Source: Photorhabdus luminescens subsp. luminescens
Lineage (GTDB): Bacteria; Pseudomonadota; Gammaproteobacteria; Enterobacterales; Enterobacteriaceae
Assembly: GCF_001083805.1 (NCBI RefSeq)
Contig: NZ_JXSK01000009.1
Location: forward strand, 203,192-267,191
Direction: 5' to 3'
Length of the DNA stretch: 64,000 nucleotides
Shown here: piece by piece, positions 21,690 to 29,191 of the stretch
Position numbering within the stretch: position 1 is the first letter of the stretch
How the letters are laid out: the number at the start of each line of letters is the position of its first letter
Translations under genes and position numbers: made by a program
Notes under the pieces: model-generated
Database searches by the model: none
Seen by the model: only the letters and a program-made list of their open reading frames with translations
Told to the model about the DNA's origin: nothing

Positions 21690-22300
21690 TGTGAAATCCT
21701 CAATGTATCTGTTTCGATCAAATGAATTGCTGCCCCTAAAGGCATATTGTCGCTAGTTGTGATTATTTCAGGGAGATATTGGTAAATAGTAAGATCATCT
21801 CCACTATAACTCGTTGCAGCGCAATAAAATTCGCCCTTAACATCCAGATTGATTGACAAACCTATCAAATGACGGCTTACAGGCTTGGCATCAGAAATTA
21901 GCCGTTCTAACTCTAAAAAAGTTTCCTCGGTGATCCCGTTTTCCTGCACCCCTATCGCCAACCGGAATGTGCCGGGCGTTTCGTTGTTCAGCCACCATTC
22001 CTTTATCTGAATGAGATAACCAAGCGGTTCTACTACGCGACGGACGGCACCAATGGTTCCCTTATGTTTGTGCAGAAATAGCGAGTTTTTTATTACGTCC
22101 CGCTTAGTGCTTACGGGCCAGTTTTCGTCCCAGCGATCAACCGACCACGCCCACGCCAGATAGGGTAATAATTCTTCAGGGCAAGTATCAGGATTCCAGA
22201 GTTGGCGAAGTGGTACTGGAATATTTTGCAATTGCGAACACGCCTTAGCAGCAGCCAACTCCAAAACCGTAGAACCTGTTGGTAACAGGCGGTCATTCAT
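21686..22300 (-). CDS. Baseplate/tail protein I
   Basis: Homologue of P2 gpI, a baseplate wedge protein between J and the fibre (204 residues against P2's 176). Characteristic text includes LLPYLAWAWSVDRWDENWP and HKHKGTIGAVRRVVEPLGY. It overlaps J by eight bases and H by four, so it belongs to a tightly coupled V-W-J-I-H transcript. Confidence 0.93.
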   Translation of the reverse strand: MNDRLLPTGSTVLELAAAKACSQLQNIPVPLRQLWNPDTCPEELLPYLAWAWSVDRWDENWPVSTKRDVIKNSLFLHKHKGTIGAVRRVVEPLGYLIQIKEWWLNNETPGTFRLAIGVQENGITEETFLELERLISDAKPVSRHLIGLSINLDVKGEFYCAATSYSGDDLTIYQYLPEIITTSDNMPLGAAIHLIETDTLRISQ

Positions 22301-23291
22301 CAGAGCCTCCTACTATCAAACCTGGATTTGGCTTGGAACAATCAGCAGCTTGTGTCTTACCTAATTCCAGTTTTGCACCGGTACAATAAGGAGCCTGATC
22401 TTTACACAGAATTATGTCCTTCGTCGGGGCTCTCAGTTCTACCTGTTGTACTCCTGCGACATGCAGGGCAGCATAAATGGCAGATAACCGAATATCTCTC
22501 CCCAACTTATGTTGATCTAGCACGTACTTATCCATATTTTGTTGAGCCAATTTACGGATAGGTTCAGATTCAGGTGTCGGATAGAGATAAAGCACAGCAT
22601 CAATTTGATATTCCACTATTTTGGCTGACTGCACTTTTACTCGATCAGCAACTGGTCTGACGTTTTCATCATTAAGCGCCACAATCACTTTATCCAGTAA
22701 CTCTTGTGAAGCTACACCTTTATGCGCTTTATCTTCTTCGTCTTCTTTATCTTTTTCCCATATCCATTTCCGCGACAAAACAGTCACAGTTACATTGGCC
22801 GGAGATGGGCTGATAACGGAAACATCTGTAACAGTTTGATATTCACCTTTGTATTCATTTCTATTAGCACGAATACTTTCATTAACTTTAAGGGCATGAT
22901 ATTCATACGCCCCTATCGGCCCTGCAACACTTAGCCCTTCGAAGGCTCTTTGGATGCGATCACGGAAGGTACTATCAGGCTCCATAACTGCTCGAGTAAC
23001 GTTATAGTTCGCCCCTAACTGGTCTAAATCGCTACTGGTTGCATAGGCCAACATTACTGCACGGGCAGCTTCATTAACCCGCTGGCGTAATATCAATTCC
23101 CGGTAAGCGTTTTCCTCAAGTAACTTAACCAGAGGTTCGGATTCCAATTCTAATGTTCGAGTAATAGCATCCCGTTGCTCTTCAGGATAAAGAGATATCA
23201 ATTTGGCTTTACGTTCAGCCAACAGGTTTTCATAATCCAGTGGCTCGACTACATTTGGTGGTGGCAACTGGCTCAGGTCAATGGTCGGCAT
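22293..23291 (-). CDS. Baseplate assembly protein J
   Basis: Homologue of P2 gpJ, a baseplate wedge protein (332 residues against 302). The conserved N-terminal half has EPLVKLLEENAYRELILRQRVNEAARAVMLAYA. A charged insert (WEKDKEDEEDKAHKG) near residues 183-197 and a Cys-containing C-terminal extension explain the extra length. It starts 4 bases after the W stop. Confidence 0.92.
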   Translation of the reverse strand: MPTIDLSQLPPPNVVEPLDYENLLAERKAKLISLYPEEQRDAITRTLELESEPLVKLLEENAYRELILRQRVNEAARAVMLAYATSSDLDQLGANYNVTRAVMEPDSTFRDRIQRAFEGLSVAGPIGAYEYHALKVNESIRANRNEYKGEYQTVTDVSVISPSPANVTVTVLSRKWIWEKDKEDEEDKAHKGVASQELLDKVIVALNDENVRPVADRVKVQSAKIVEYQIDAVLYLYPTPESEPIRKLAQQNMDKYVLDQHKLGRDIRLSAIYAALHVAGVQQVELRAPTKDIILCKDQAPYCTGAKLELGKTQAADCSKPNPGLIVGGSDE

Positions 23292-23295
23292 TGTT

Positions 23296-23637
23296 TTACC
23301 TCACAGGGATAGATAGAGAAAACCCCCCGGCGGACTGCTGATAATGACCGGAGATATTTACCGTCATTTTGCCGTCTTGCTGGGTAGTTATGGTAATAGC
23401 TGTCAGATTAATCCTCGGTTCCCAGCGGCTGATAGCTGTGTAGGTGGCTGCCATAATTTGCAGGCGTAGAGCCGCATTTTGCGGCCAGTCAATTAATTCG
23501 GGTAGCAGAGAGCCATAAGTGCGCCGTTCCAAACGACTGCCAACGGGGGTTAGTAAGATATCGCTGACAGACTGGCGTACATGATCCAGATCCGTGAGGC
23601 TACGACCGGTTTGTCGGTTCATTCCAAGGTACATCAT
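23296..23637 (-). CDS. Baseplate assembly protein W
   Basis: Homologue of P2 gpW, T4 gp25-like lysozyme-fold baseplate protein that starts sheath polymerisation. It is 113 residues long against 115. It contains GMNRQTGRSLTDLDHVRQSVSDIL and RRTYGSLLPELIDWPQN. It overlaps the V stop by one base. Confidence 0.94.
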   Translation of the reverse strand: MMYLGMNRQTGRSLTDLDHVRQSVSDILLTPVGSRLERRTYGSLLPELIDWPQNAALRLQIMAATYTAISRWEPRINLTAITITTQQDGKMTVNISGHYQQSAGGFSLSIPVR

Positions 23638-24278
23638 TATACTGGGTCTCCTGTTGTCGCACCGCCGGACATGACTCCAGTGTGTTTATGAGAATGTAGG
23701 GTCACACCATTAGAGCTGAGTTTTCCGCCTGTATTTTCAACATCACCTTCCAGCTTAGTTTTTCCTTTTACAGCAAACTCTGGTGTTTCCAGTGTGAAGC
23801 CTTTGGCTACATCTGCTTTTACCGCCAGTGCATTTATCCCGACTTGTAGTGTTTTCATATCGATTTTGTTGACTGAAGTCAGTTCGATAGAATTGATTGC
23901 CTCAAGTTTGATTGAATTGAGTGCTTTGAGTGAGATATTTGTTGCTTCAATTGCTACAGAATTTGAAGCCTGCACTACCGCAGTCTTAATACCTGTTACC
24001 TTTAAGGCGCTGAATGCTGGTTCATACTCCATTACTGCCCCATCAGGAAAGACAATATGGACAGCTTCCGCAGAAGCAGGCAATGCTGATGGGAATTGAT
24101 CAGCAAAAGCAGTATCAACAGTTTTTCCAGAAACAGCCAATGGCTCAGGAAATTGATTAGAATAAACAGCCGGTAATACAAAGGAGGTGGTCAATTCACC
24201 ACCAACAGATAACAGCAAAACTTGCTCACCACGACTGGGAGCCCACCAAGTTCGGGAATTACCTGCTCGCATTGTCAA
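23637..24278 (-). CDS. Baseplate spike protein V, main frame (5' end frameshifted)
   Basis: Homologue of P2 gpV, the membrane-piercing spike bound to hub D. This frame gives 213 residues from TTG 24278 (or ATG 24272), starting MRAGNSRTWWAPSRGEQVLLLSVGGEL. It continues with IVFPDGAVMEYEP, beta-helix repeats of the type (S/A)INSIKLE, and a C-terminal HSHKHTG metal-site motif. P2-type V proteins carry about 54 more residues before RAG. Here those residues are present in the DNA, but a one-base shift at the CCC of 24328-24330 puts their first part in another frame. Either V is broken, restarts internally at reduced length, or the base is a sequencing error. Confidence 0.85.
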   Translation of the reverse strand: MTMRAGNSRTWWAPSRGEQVLLLSVGGELTTSFVLPAVYSNQFPEPLAVSGKTVDTAFADQFPSALPASAEAVHIVFPDGAVMEYEPAFSALKVTGIKTAVVQASNSVAIEATNISLKALNSIKLEAINSIELTSVNKIDMKTLQVGINALAVKADVAKGFTLETPEFAVKGKTKLEGDVENTGGKLSSNGVTLHSHKHTGVMSGGATTGDPV

Positions 24279-24412
24279 CCAAGGCCGCCAATCAGTTTCG
24301 AGATTGCCTGTTGCAATTCGGCAAACTCCCGTGTGGTATCTACCTCGGTAACAACACCAGTTCTGATCAAGTTACGCAATAAGCGCAAAAGTTCTGTTAG
24401 TTGTGTATCCAT
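24275..24412 (-). pseudogene. N-terminal fragment of spike V in a shifted frame
   Basis: From ATG 24412 the frame reads [19 protein letters not shown], then VVTEVDTTR, then a non-homologous tail to the stop at 24275. The first 28 residues match the start of P2-type V (RNMIRTG). Adding one G to the GGG run (complement of 24328-24330) would continue as GVCRIATGNLETDWRPWL into TMRAGNSRTWW, restoring a full-length V with no other change. Confidence 0.8.
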
Positions 24413-24495
24413 GTTTGGAAAAATGCCATTTGCTGGTTGTGGGTTTATGTATGAAAGAATGCCAGCAAAGGTAGTTGCCAACATCAAAGAGGAAT

Positions 24496-24513
24496 TGTAA
24501 GAAAGACAAAACA
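24496..24513 (-). promoter_or_regulatory. Ogr-type activator site upstream of V
   Basis: TGT (24496-24498), 12 bases, ACA (24511-24513). A centre near 24504 predicts a start about 24450, 38 bases before the V ATG at 24412. It corresponds to P2 late promoter PV. Confidence 0.72.
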
Positions 24514-24549
24514 AGTTTCTTGAAAAGGGAAAATGTAACAGCATAAATT

Positions 24550-24578
24550 AAAAAGCCTTTCCCGCAACCGAGAAAGGC
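24550..24578 (-). terminator. Terminator between X and V
   Basis: On the minus strand, GCCTTTC and GAAAGGC (24555-24561 and 24572-24578) form a stem followed by TTTTT. It separates the X transcript from V, so V needs its own promoter. The 24579-24852 interval, where P2 carries lysis and R/S genes, is AT-rich and holds no recognisable gene. Confidence 0.85.
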
Positions 24579-24852
24579 CCTTATGTAATCCGTGCTATTT
24601 TGTTAAAGCTTGACTCTAATAGTTAAAAAAATTCAAATTTGCGCTATTTGACTATATATTAAGTACAACATTCCAGATAATTTGATTTGAACACTGGTTA
24701 TTCTTGTTTGAACAATGTAAACAACAATGTGCCCACAGTTTCAATCAATCCACTTTAACCGTTTATTTATCTAGACAGATATAGATAAGTTTAATTTGCT
24801 GATATAGAGTGATAATTCTATTCAAAAACCACCAACTTAGTAATGGATATAT

Positions 24853-25056
24853 TTAATCCCATAGTTGCAAAATAGGTTTCGTTGTAGCTGTCATAATTTC
24901 CGGCATCTCAACTTCTGTACCGTGTGGCAGAATTACACCATATTCGGCCAATCCTGGGTTAACTAATAGTACCTGTTCTGTCATACCTTGAGTACGACCA
25001 TAATGACGCCAGCATAAAGCATCAATAGTATCATTCTGCTGTGCAATTATTTTCAT
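24853..25056 (-). CDS. Tail protein X
   Basis: Homologue of P2 gpX, a 67-residue LysM-like tail protein: MKIIAQQNDTIDALCWRHYGRTQG, then VNPGLAEYGVILPHGTEVEMPE. I use ATG 25056, giving exactly 67 residues as in P2, instead of the longer frame from 25083. It is alone between a terminator and an Ogr-type site; its P2 neighbours (Y, K, lysABC, R, S) are missing. Confidence 0.92.
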   Translation of the reverse strand: MKIIAQQNDTIDALCWRHYGRTQGMTEQVLLVNPGLAEYGVILPHGTEVEMPEIMTATTKPILQLWD

Positions 25057-25144
25057 TAAGTATACCCTCTCTAATTTAATCAATATTGTTAAGTTAAAGT
25101 GTTATGGTGCGCTGAATAGTGGGAGAGAACCAATGAAACAATAT

Positions 25145-25162
25145 TGTTAAGGAAACAGTACA
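25145..25162 (-). promoter_or_regulatory. Ogr-type activator site upstream of X
   Basis: TGT (25145-25147), 12 bases, ACA (25160-25162). The expected start, near 25098, is 42 bases before the X ATG. It is the third site of this form in the locus with the same geometry. Confidence 0.7.
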
Positions 25163-25176
25163 AATGAGAAGCAAGA

Positions 25177-25194
25177 AGCCACTTTTCAGTGGCT
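25177..25194 (-). terminator. Stem-loop between the SOS-type gene and X
   Basis: AGCCACT (25177-25183) and AGTGGCT (25188-25194) form a perfect 7-bp stem with a TTTC loop. It probably ends the transcript of the small gene at 25339-25503 and lies just upstream of the X promoter region. Confidence 0.6.
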
Positions 25195-25338
25195 AATTTA
25201 ATAATTAATCATATCTTCCAAAATTTACTGAATTCATAGGGAAAATCTATTTTTCAGCTCATTTTCCAATGCAATCATTATCAACTTAGAAACTTTAGAT
25301 TATTTATCATACAGAATTCCCACATTTATCTGCTGCAT

Positions 25339-25503
25339 TTATTCTTCAAGCGTTTCGTGGTAGTTAATAAGTTGTTTTGCAAGTGGTGTCGACAACTCAG
25401 CAATCCAAACTAAAGCAAGTTCCTTATCTTCAGCATGATTACATTCACAACTCGTTGCCATTCTAGCTATAAAATTAATACGTTGCGCTATTACTGATTC
25501 CAT
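25339..25503 (-). CDS. Small SOS-controlled protein divergent from cI (possible antirepressor)
   Basis: I do not recognise the family. ATG 25503 gives 54 residues: MESVIAQRINFIARMATSCE, then CNHAEDKELALVWIAELS and a short acidic end. A longer frame from GTG 25563 would start upstream of a LexA box and is unlikely. A perfect LexA core 40 bases upstream and a divergent 186-type cI suggest the position held by the LexA-controlled, tum-containing antirepressor operon of phage 186. A CI-inactivating role is inference. The protein is much shorter than Tum. Confidence 0.55.
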   Translation of the reverse strand: MESVIAQRINFIARMATSCECNHAEDKELALVWIAELSTPLAKQLINYHETLEE

Positions 25504-25926
25504 AAGAAAGTCCACTGACAAACTTACCTCCGCATAACATAACTGTATATAAGAACAGTACACTTTGATTAGAAAAATTTAAAGTGGTTTTTTATCTTTT
25601 CTGGTAACTATATTTGATAGTGTTAATATATTAATTATTGTTTTTATTGAAATAATTAATGATTAAAAAGGTTTCTTTCTGATCACAATTCATTGTAATT
25701 AATAAGTTTTTCTTATTTTATCGCTTAGAAGATTTTTTCTCTTTATTTAGATGACATAGTTTCACAAAGTATATAGATTGAAATTTAGATGCCCATGATG
25801 CAATATCCCTTATTGGATCTAATAAACTTATTTGGGATCACTATAGCTCTTAATTAGAGGGCTTTGTGGAGACAGCAAACTCACTAAACTGTACTTTCAA
25901 TGAAAAAAAACATAACTGAGATAAAA
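25504..25926. promoter_or_regulatory. Divergent control region between the SOS-type gene and cI
   Basis: AT-rich, non-coding. Besides the LexA box it contains a 10-bp inverted repeat (25630-25639 with 25651-25660) and a short palindrome, ACAAT-TC-ATTGT, near 25685. These are candidate CI operators. No promoter elements could be assigned with confidence. Confidence 0.45.
25543..25558 (-). promoter_or_regulatory. LexA (SOS) box
   Basis: CTGT (25543-25546), ATATAAGA, ACAG (25555-25558), with flanking AA and TA. This matches the enterobacterial LexA pattern CTGT-N8-ACAG. It lies 40 bases upstream of the small gene start, where it would block its promoter until DNA damage. Confidence 0.75.
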
Positions 25927-26514
25927 ATGGGTGCAGATAGTGGAGGAAAACAAGCTATCGAACGCCTGGTGGGTGCGTATGGGTTTAAATCACGTCAAGC
26001 GCTGAGCGACCATTTAGGTGTGTCTAAAAGCACAATGGCAAACCGCTATTTAAGGGACAGTTTTCCAGCAGACTGGGTTATTCAATGCAACCTTGAAACC
26101 AATGCTTCACTGTTATGGTTAAGCACAGGGCAAGGAGAAATGTTCCCTGATGGGGAAAAGAAAAAGGAATCTTTAAAAAACATTATTATTCCAACAATAC
26201 AACGCGTTAAATTAGTTGGTGGAAAACTGAACGATGACGACCCAGTGATTTTAGATAATCAACTTATTGCTAAAGAAATAAAAAAACCTCTTATTGTAGA
26301 TAACAATAACACTTGGTATTTGTTGAATACAGAAGAACCTGATGTTCAGGATGGTTTATGGTTAATTGATATTGAAGGTATGCACAGTATTAAAAAAATA
26401 ACAAAAATCCCAGTTAGTAAGATCCGAGTTTGTGATAACGACGTAACTTTTGACTGTGCAATTAATGAAATCAACTTTATTGGTCGCGTTTACTTGATGA
26501 TTTCCAGGTACTGA
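25927..26514 (+). CDS. 186-type phage repressor CI
   Basis: Lysogenic repressor with an N-terminal helix-turn-helix (QALSDHLGVSKSTMANRYLRD, near residues 27-47). A C-terminal oligomerisation domain carries DGLWLIDIEGMHSIKKITKIP and FDCAINEINFIGRVY, closely matching phage 186 CI (192 residues). It has no LexA-type autocleavage signature, so induction needs an antirepressor. I start it at ATG 25927 (195 residues), which has GAGA upstream; ATG 25900 is possible but has no ribosome binding site. The 291 bases from here to the invertase hold nothing recognisable. Confidence 0.9.
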   Translation: MGADSGGKQAIERLVGAYGFKSRQALSDHLGVSKSTMANRYLRDSFPADWVIQCNLETNASLLWLSTGQGEMFPDGEKKKESLKNIIIPTIQRVKLVGGKLNDDDPVILDNQLIAKEIKKPLIVDNNNTWYLLNTEEPDVQDGLWLIDIEGMHSIKKITKIPVSKIRVCDNDVTFDCAINEINFIGRVYLMISRY

Positions 26515-26805
26515 CCCGCTTTTCAATTGTAAGTAAATTAGTTTACTTAGATATGTAAATCCTATACTGATGGCAATTCGTTACTCAAAAATTTTCAGAT
26601 GTAGTGGATTTCATATACAATAAATTATTTTGCGAGAAATTGCTGATTATTAACTTATTCCGTTGTTCCTTTATAGTATGTATAGTGCGGCGAAAGTTTT
26701 TTAAATAGATAAAGAAACGTGATATATTTTGCATAAATTAAGAGCCAATTAGCCTTGGATATTACAAATACAAAATTAACTGTTTAACTAGCCGCACTGC
26801 AAATA

Positions 26806-27378
26806 CTAACTTGATCGACAATTTTTTTTATCTACTGGAAAATACTTATATATTGTAGATAACGATGTGTTGTAAATTAATGATAACTGTTTTCGTGTGT
26901 GGCCTTTCGCCAACAATCTTGCTGCTTGTTGTTGTTCAACAAATGAAAGTGATACTGGTCTACCACCAATTCTCCCTTGGGCACGAGCGGCTATTAATCC
27001 TGCATTTGTTCTTTCTACGATTAATTCCCGCTCCATTTCAGCCAACGCACTCATGACATGAAAGAAAAATCGTCCCATAGAAGTACTAGTATCAATGCTA
27101 TCAGTCAAGCTTTGAAAATGAATACCGCGTTCACTTAAATCAGAAATCAAAGTTACCATATTTTTTACGCTACGCCCTAATCGATCCAATTTCCAAACGA
27201 CTAAAGTGTCACCGTTTTTAAGCTGCTTTAAAGCACGTTTTAACCCCGGTCTGTTGGATGTTTTTCCACTAATTTTATCCTCAAAAATTTGCTCACAATT
27301 TATGCTTATCAATGCGTTTCGCTGTAAATCACTGTTTTGGTCATTTGTTGATACCCGGATATAGCCTATCTTCGCCAT
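26806..27378 (-). CDS. Gin/Hin-type DNA invertase
   Basis: Serine recombinase that inverts DNA between gix-like sites. In the 190 residues, the catalytic Ser is Ser10 in IGYIRVSTNDQN. The other family motifs are present: GKTSNRPGLKRALKQLK, WKLDRLGRSVKNM, MGRFFFHVMSALAEMERELI. A C-terminal Hin-type helix-turn-helix (ARLLAKGHTRKQLSLIYNTS) follows. It appears intact, and its start codon is 62 bases from crossover site 3, as in phage Mu, P1 and e14. It is the only complete recombinase in the window. Confidence 0.95.
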   Translation of the reverse strand: MAKIGYIRVSTNDQNSDLQRNALISINCEQIFEDKISGKTSNRPGLKRALKQLKNGDTLVVWKLDRLGRSVKNMVTLISDLSERGIHFQSLTDSIDTSTSMGRFFFHVMSALAEMERELIVERTNAGLIAARAQGRIGGRPVSLSFVEQQQAARLLAKGHTRKQLSLIYNTSLSTIYKYFPVDKKNCRSS

Positions 27379-27440
27379 GTGTAACCCTTCCTAATACCAA
27401 TATGAGACTATTATTATCGAAATTATCACGTATTGGCGAG

Positions 27441-27466
27441 TTTTTAAAAACCTTGGTTTATTGGAA
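27441..27466 (+). other. gix-like crossover site 3
   Basis: TTTTTAAAAACCT joined to TGGTTTATTGGAA. It differs from site 1 at four positions in the outer arms and has the same core (CTTGGTTTA). It is next to the intact invertase and reads in frame into cassette 3 as KNLGLLEKL. Its orientation is plus. Confidence 0.78.
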
Positions 27467-27910
27467 AAGCTAATTCCGATAGGTGTACCACTTCCTTGGC
27501 CGACGGCTACACTGCCGGATGGGTGGTTGCAATGTAATGGCGCGGCCTTTGATAAAGCGAAATTTCCAGAATTAGCCAAGGCTTATCCTGGTGGTAATTT
27601 GCCCGATTTACGGGGTGAATTTATCCGTGGTTGGGATGACAAACGTGGCGTTGATCCAGATCGTACATTATTGGTATGGCAAGAAGGGTCTTATTTACTA
27701 CAGGAAGTTCATCAACCTGCTGATAATGTTGTTAACTTCTCAGTTAATGAGCGTACGAAATTACAGTGGGATACCCCCCAAAATAAAGATATTCAATTAA
27801 GAGCTAGAGCTTCTGGAGGTTCAGCAACGACTTGGACTACCAGTGCTACTTATATAGGGGTATCAAGGCCACGTAACGTAGCGTTTAACTACATTGTAAG
27901 GGCAGCATAA
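27461..27910 (+). CDS. Silent alternative tail-fibre 3' cassette 3
   Basis: 149 codons entered through site 3. It is a bare tail-collar tip: IPIGVPLPWPTATLPDGWLQ, CNGAAFDKAKFPELA, LPDLRGEFIRGWDDKRGVD, ending RPRNVAFNYIVRAA. It is similar in plan to the H tip but lacks the spacer region seen in H. No start signal of its own is evident (the TTG at 27461 is in the crossover site). Inversion between sites 1 and 3 would fuse it to H. Confidence 0.78.
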   Translation: MEKLIPIGVPLPWPTATLPDGWLQCNGAAFDKAKFPELAKAYPGGNLPDLRGEFIRGWDDKRGVDPDRTLLVWQEGSYLLQEVHQPADNVVNFSVNERTKLQWDTPQNKDIQLRARASGGSATTWTTSATYIGVSRPRNVAFNYIVRAA

Positions 27911-27915
27911 TACTC

Positions 27916-28372
27916 ATGTCTGTATTTGAAGAGATCCCGGTAGGAATACCGCTTCCCTGGCCGACTGACATACCACCAAATGGGTGGGTGAAATGTAATG
28001 GAGCAATCTTTGATAAGTCTTTATATCCAAAATTAGCGGAAGTTTATCCGGGGCTGGGATGATGGACGTGAGGTAGATATTGAGTCGATATCGACTGTCC
28101 TCTCAATTGGCAGATATTGCTCCACATAGTCACAGGATTGGACGGATGTGGTTCAACTCAAATGGTGGAATCGAGGGGTGGGTACACTAAGTTATATTCT
28201 CAATAGTGTCCACCAAGGCGTTAACTACGGAATTGATCCTCGTGGATTAGGTATTGCTATTGGAAGGGGAGCTGGTGGTTTCGGTTATATGGATAATGCG
28301 GTTTCGGCTTCGACAGGAATAGAAACACGTCCACGAAACGTGGCATTTAATTACATTGTGAGGATTACCTGA
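27916..28372 (+). pseudogene. Decayed tail-collar fibre cassette
   Basis: From ATG 27916 the frame reads MSVFEEIPVGIPLPWPTDI, then KCNGAIFDKSLYPKLAEVYPG, and then meets TGA after GLG. The expected G-x-LPDLRGEFIR segment is deleted. The text GWDDGREVDIES resumes in another frame, and a further shift near 28185 is needed to reach the intact end RPRNVAFNYIVRIT. At least two lesions make it a broken tip module, probably once a full collar fibre like cassette 3. Confidence 0.82.
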
Positions 28373-28968
28373 TGAATAAGGCTGTACTGGATAAAAATAA
28401 TATTGCTATCAGTACCGGAAGTATCGTTGTGTTTAATTACGATGCGATTACGCTGGAATATTTAAACAGTTCTGATGAGTATCTTCCCGTTGGTGTCGGT
28501 CTTCCTGCCAATTCCTGCGCAGACGTGCCACCTGATACCCAAGAGGGATATGTCGCCTGCCGTTCATCTGATTTAACCGGTTGGCAAATTGTACCAGATT
28601 ATCGAGGAAAAATAGCCTACGACACACAAACTGGGGAACAGAAAGAAATCATTAAACCTGGTGAATTACCAGAAATGCTGACATTCAAACAGCCAAGCAC
28701 CGATTTTGACAAGTGGGATGGTGAAATATGGGTAACGGACATTGAAGCTCAAAAAGCCAATCAGATTAAACAGGCAGAACAACAACGTGTCACTCGTCGC
28801 CAACAGGCTGATGAAGCCATGACTTTATTACAATATGCTATTGAGACTGAGATGGCCTCAGACGCAGAGAAAACATTATTGCTTGCCTGGAAGAAGTATG
28901 TGGTATTACTGAGCCGTGTTGATACTTCAATGGCTTCAGATATTGAGTGGCCACAAATACCAGCATAA
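28372..28968 (+). CDS. Tail fibre assembly chaperone (segment B, plus strand)
   Basis: The 198-residue Tfa-family protein overlaps the preceding decayed cassette by one base (TGATG). It shares VGVGLPANSCADVPP, GWQIVPDYRGKIAYDTQTGEQ and FKQPSTDFDKWDGE with the expressed chaperone at 19321-19953, and ends IEWPQIPA. It seems intact although its neighbouring cassette is broken, so it may serve cassette 3 as well. Confidence 0.85.
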   Translation: MNKAVLDKNNIAISTGSIVVFNYDAITLEYLNSSDEYLPVGVGLPANSCADVPPDTQEGYVACRSSDLTGWQIVPDYRGKIAYDTQTGEQKEIIKPGELPEMLTFKQPSTDFDKWDGEIWVTDIEAQKANQIKQAEQQRVTRRQQADEAMTLLQYAIETEMASDAEKTLLLAWKKYVVLLSRVDTSMASDIEWPQIPA

Positions 28969-28979
28969 TAAAATTATCG

Positions 28980-29012
28980 AGACCGGGCGTTATTCTGTCT
29001 CCGGTCTTTTTT
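28980..29012 (+). terminator. Terminator after the segment B plus-strand chaperone
   Basis: AGACCGG (28980-28986) and CCGGTCT (29001-29007) form the stem, and a T run follows to 29012. Confidence 0.82.
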
Positions 29013-29021
29013 CAGTTAAGG

Positions 29022-29135
29022 CTATATTGGCCTGTCGATTTCCGATGTCTTTGAAGTATCAACCCTGTTAAGTATGACTCGGTATTTTTTCCATTCCTGT
29101 GGGTCTTGGCGCATTGGATAAACATTTTGATTACC
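29022..29135 (-). pseudogene. C-terminal remnant of a tail fibre chaperone
   Basis: On the minus strand the open frame reads NVYPMRQDPQEWKKYRVILN, then RVDTSKTSEIDRPI and TAG at 29022-29024. This matches the Tfa C-terminus (AWKKYRV.LNR.DT...IEWP). There is no N-terminal part. It is a scar of an earlier cassette next to the chaperone at 29192-29722. Confidence 0.75.
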
Positions 29136-29152
29136 CTAAAAAGCCAGAGTAG

Positions 29153-29184
29153 AAAAAGGCCTGCGGTTTGTGAACTGCGGGCCT
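29153..29184 (-). terminator. Terminator after the segment B minus-strand chaperone
   Basis: On the minus strand, AGGCCCGC and GCAGGCCT pair (29157-29184), followed by TTTTT (complement of 29153-29157). It sits 8 bases after the chaperone stop. Confidence 0.8.
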
Positions 29185-29191
29185 ATATTAT

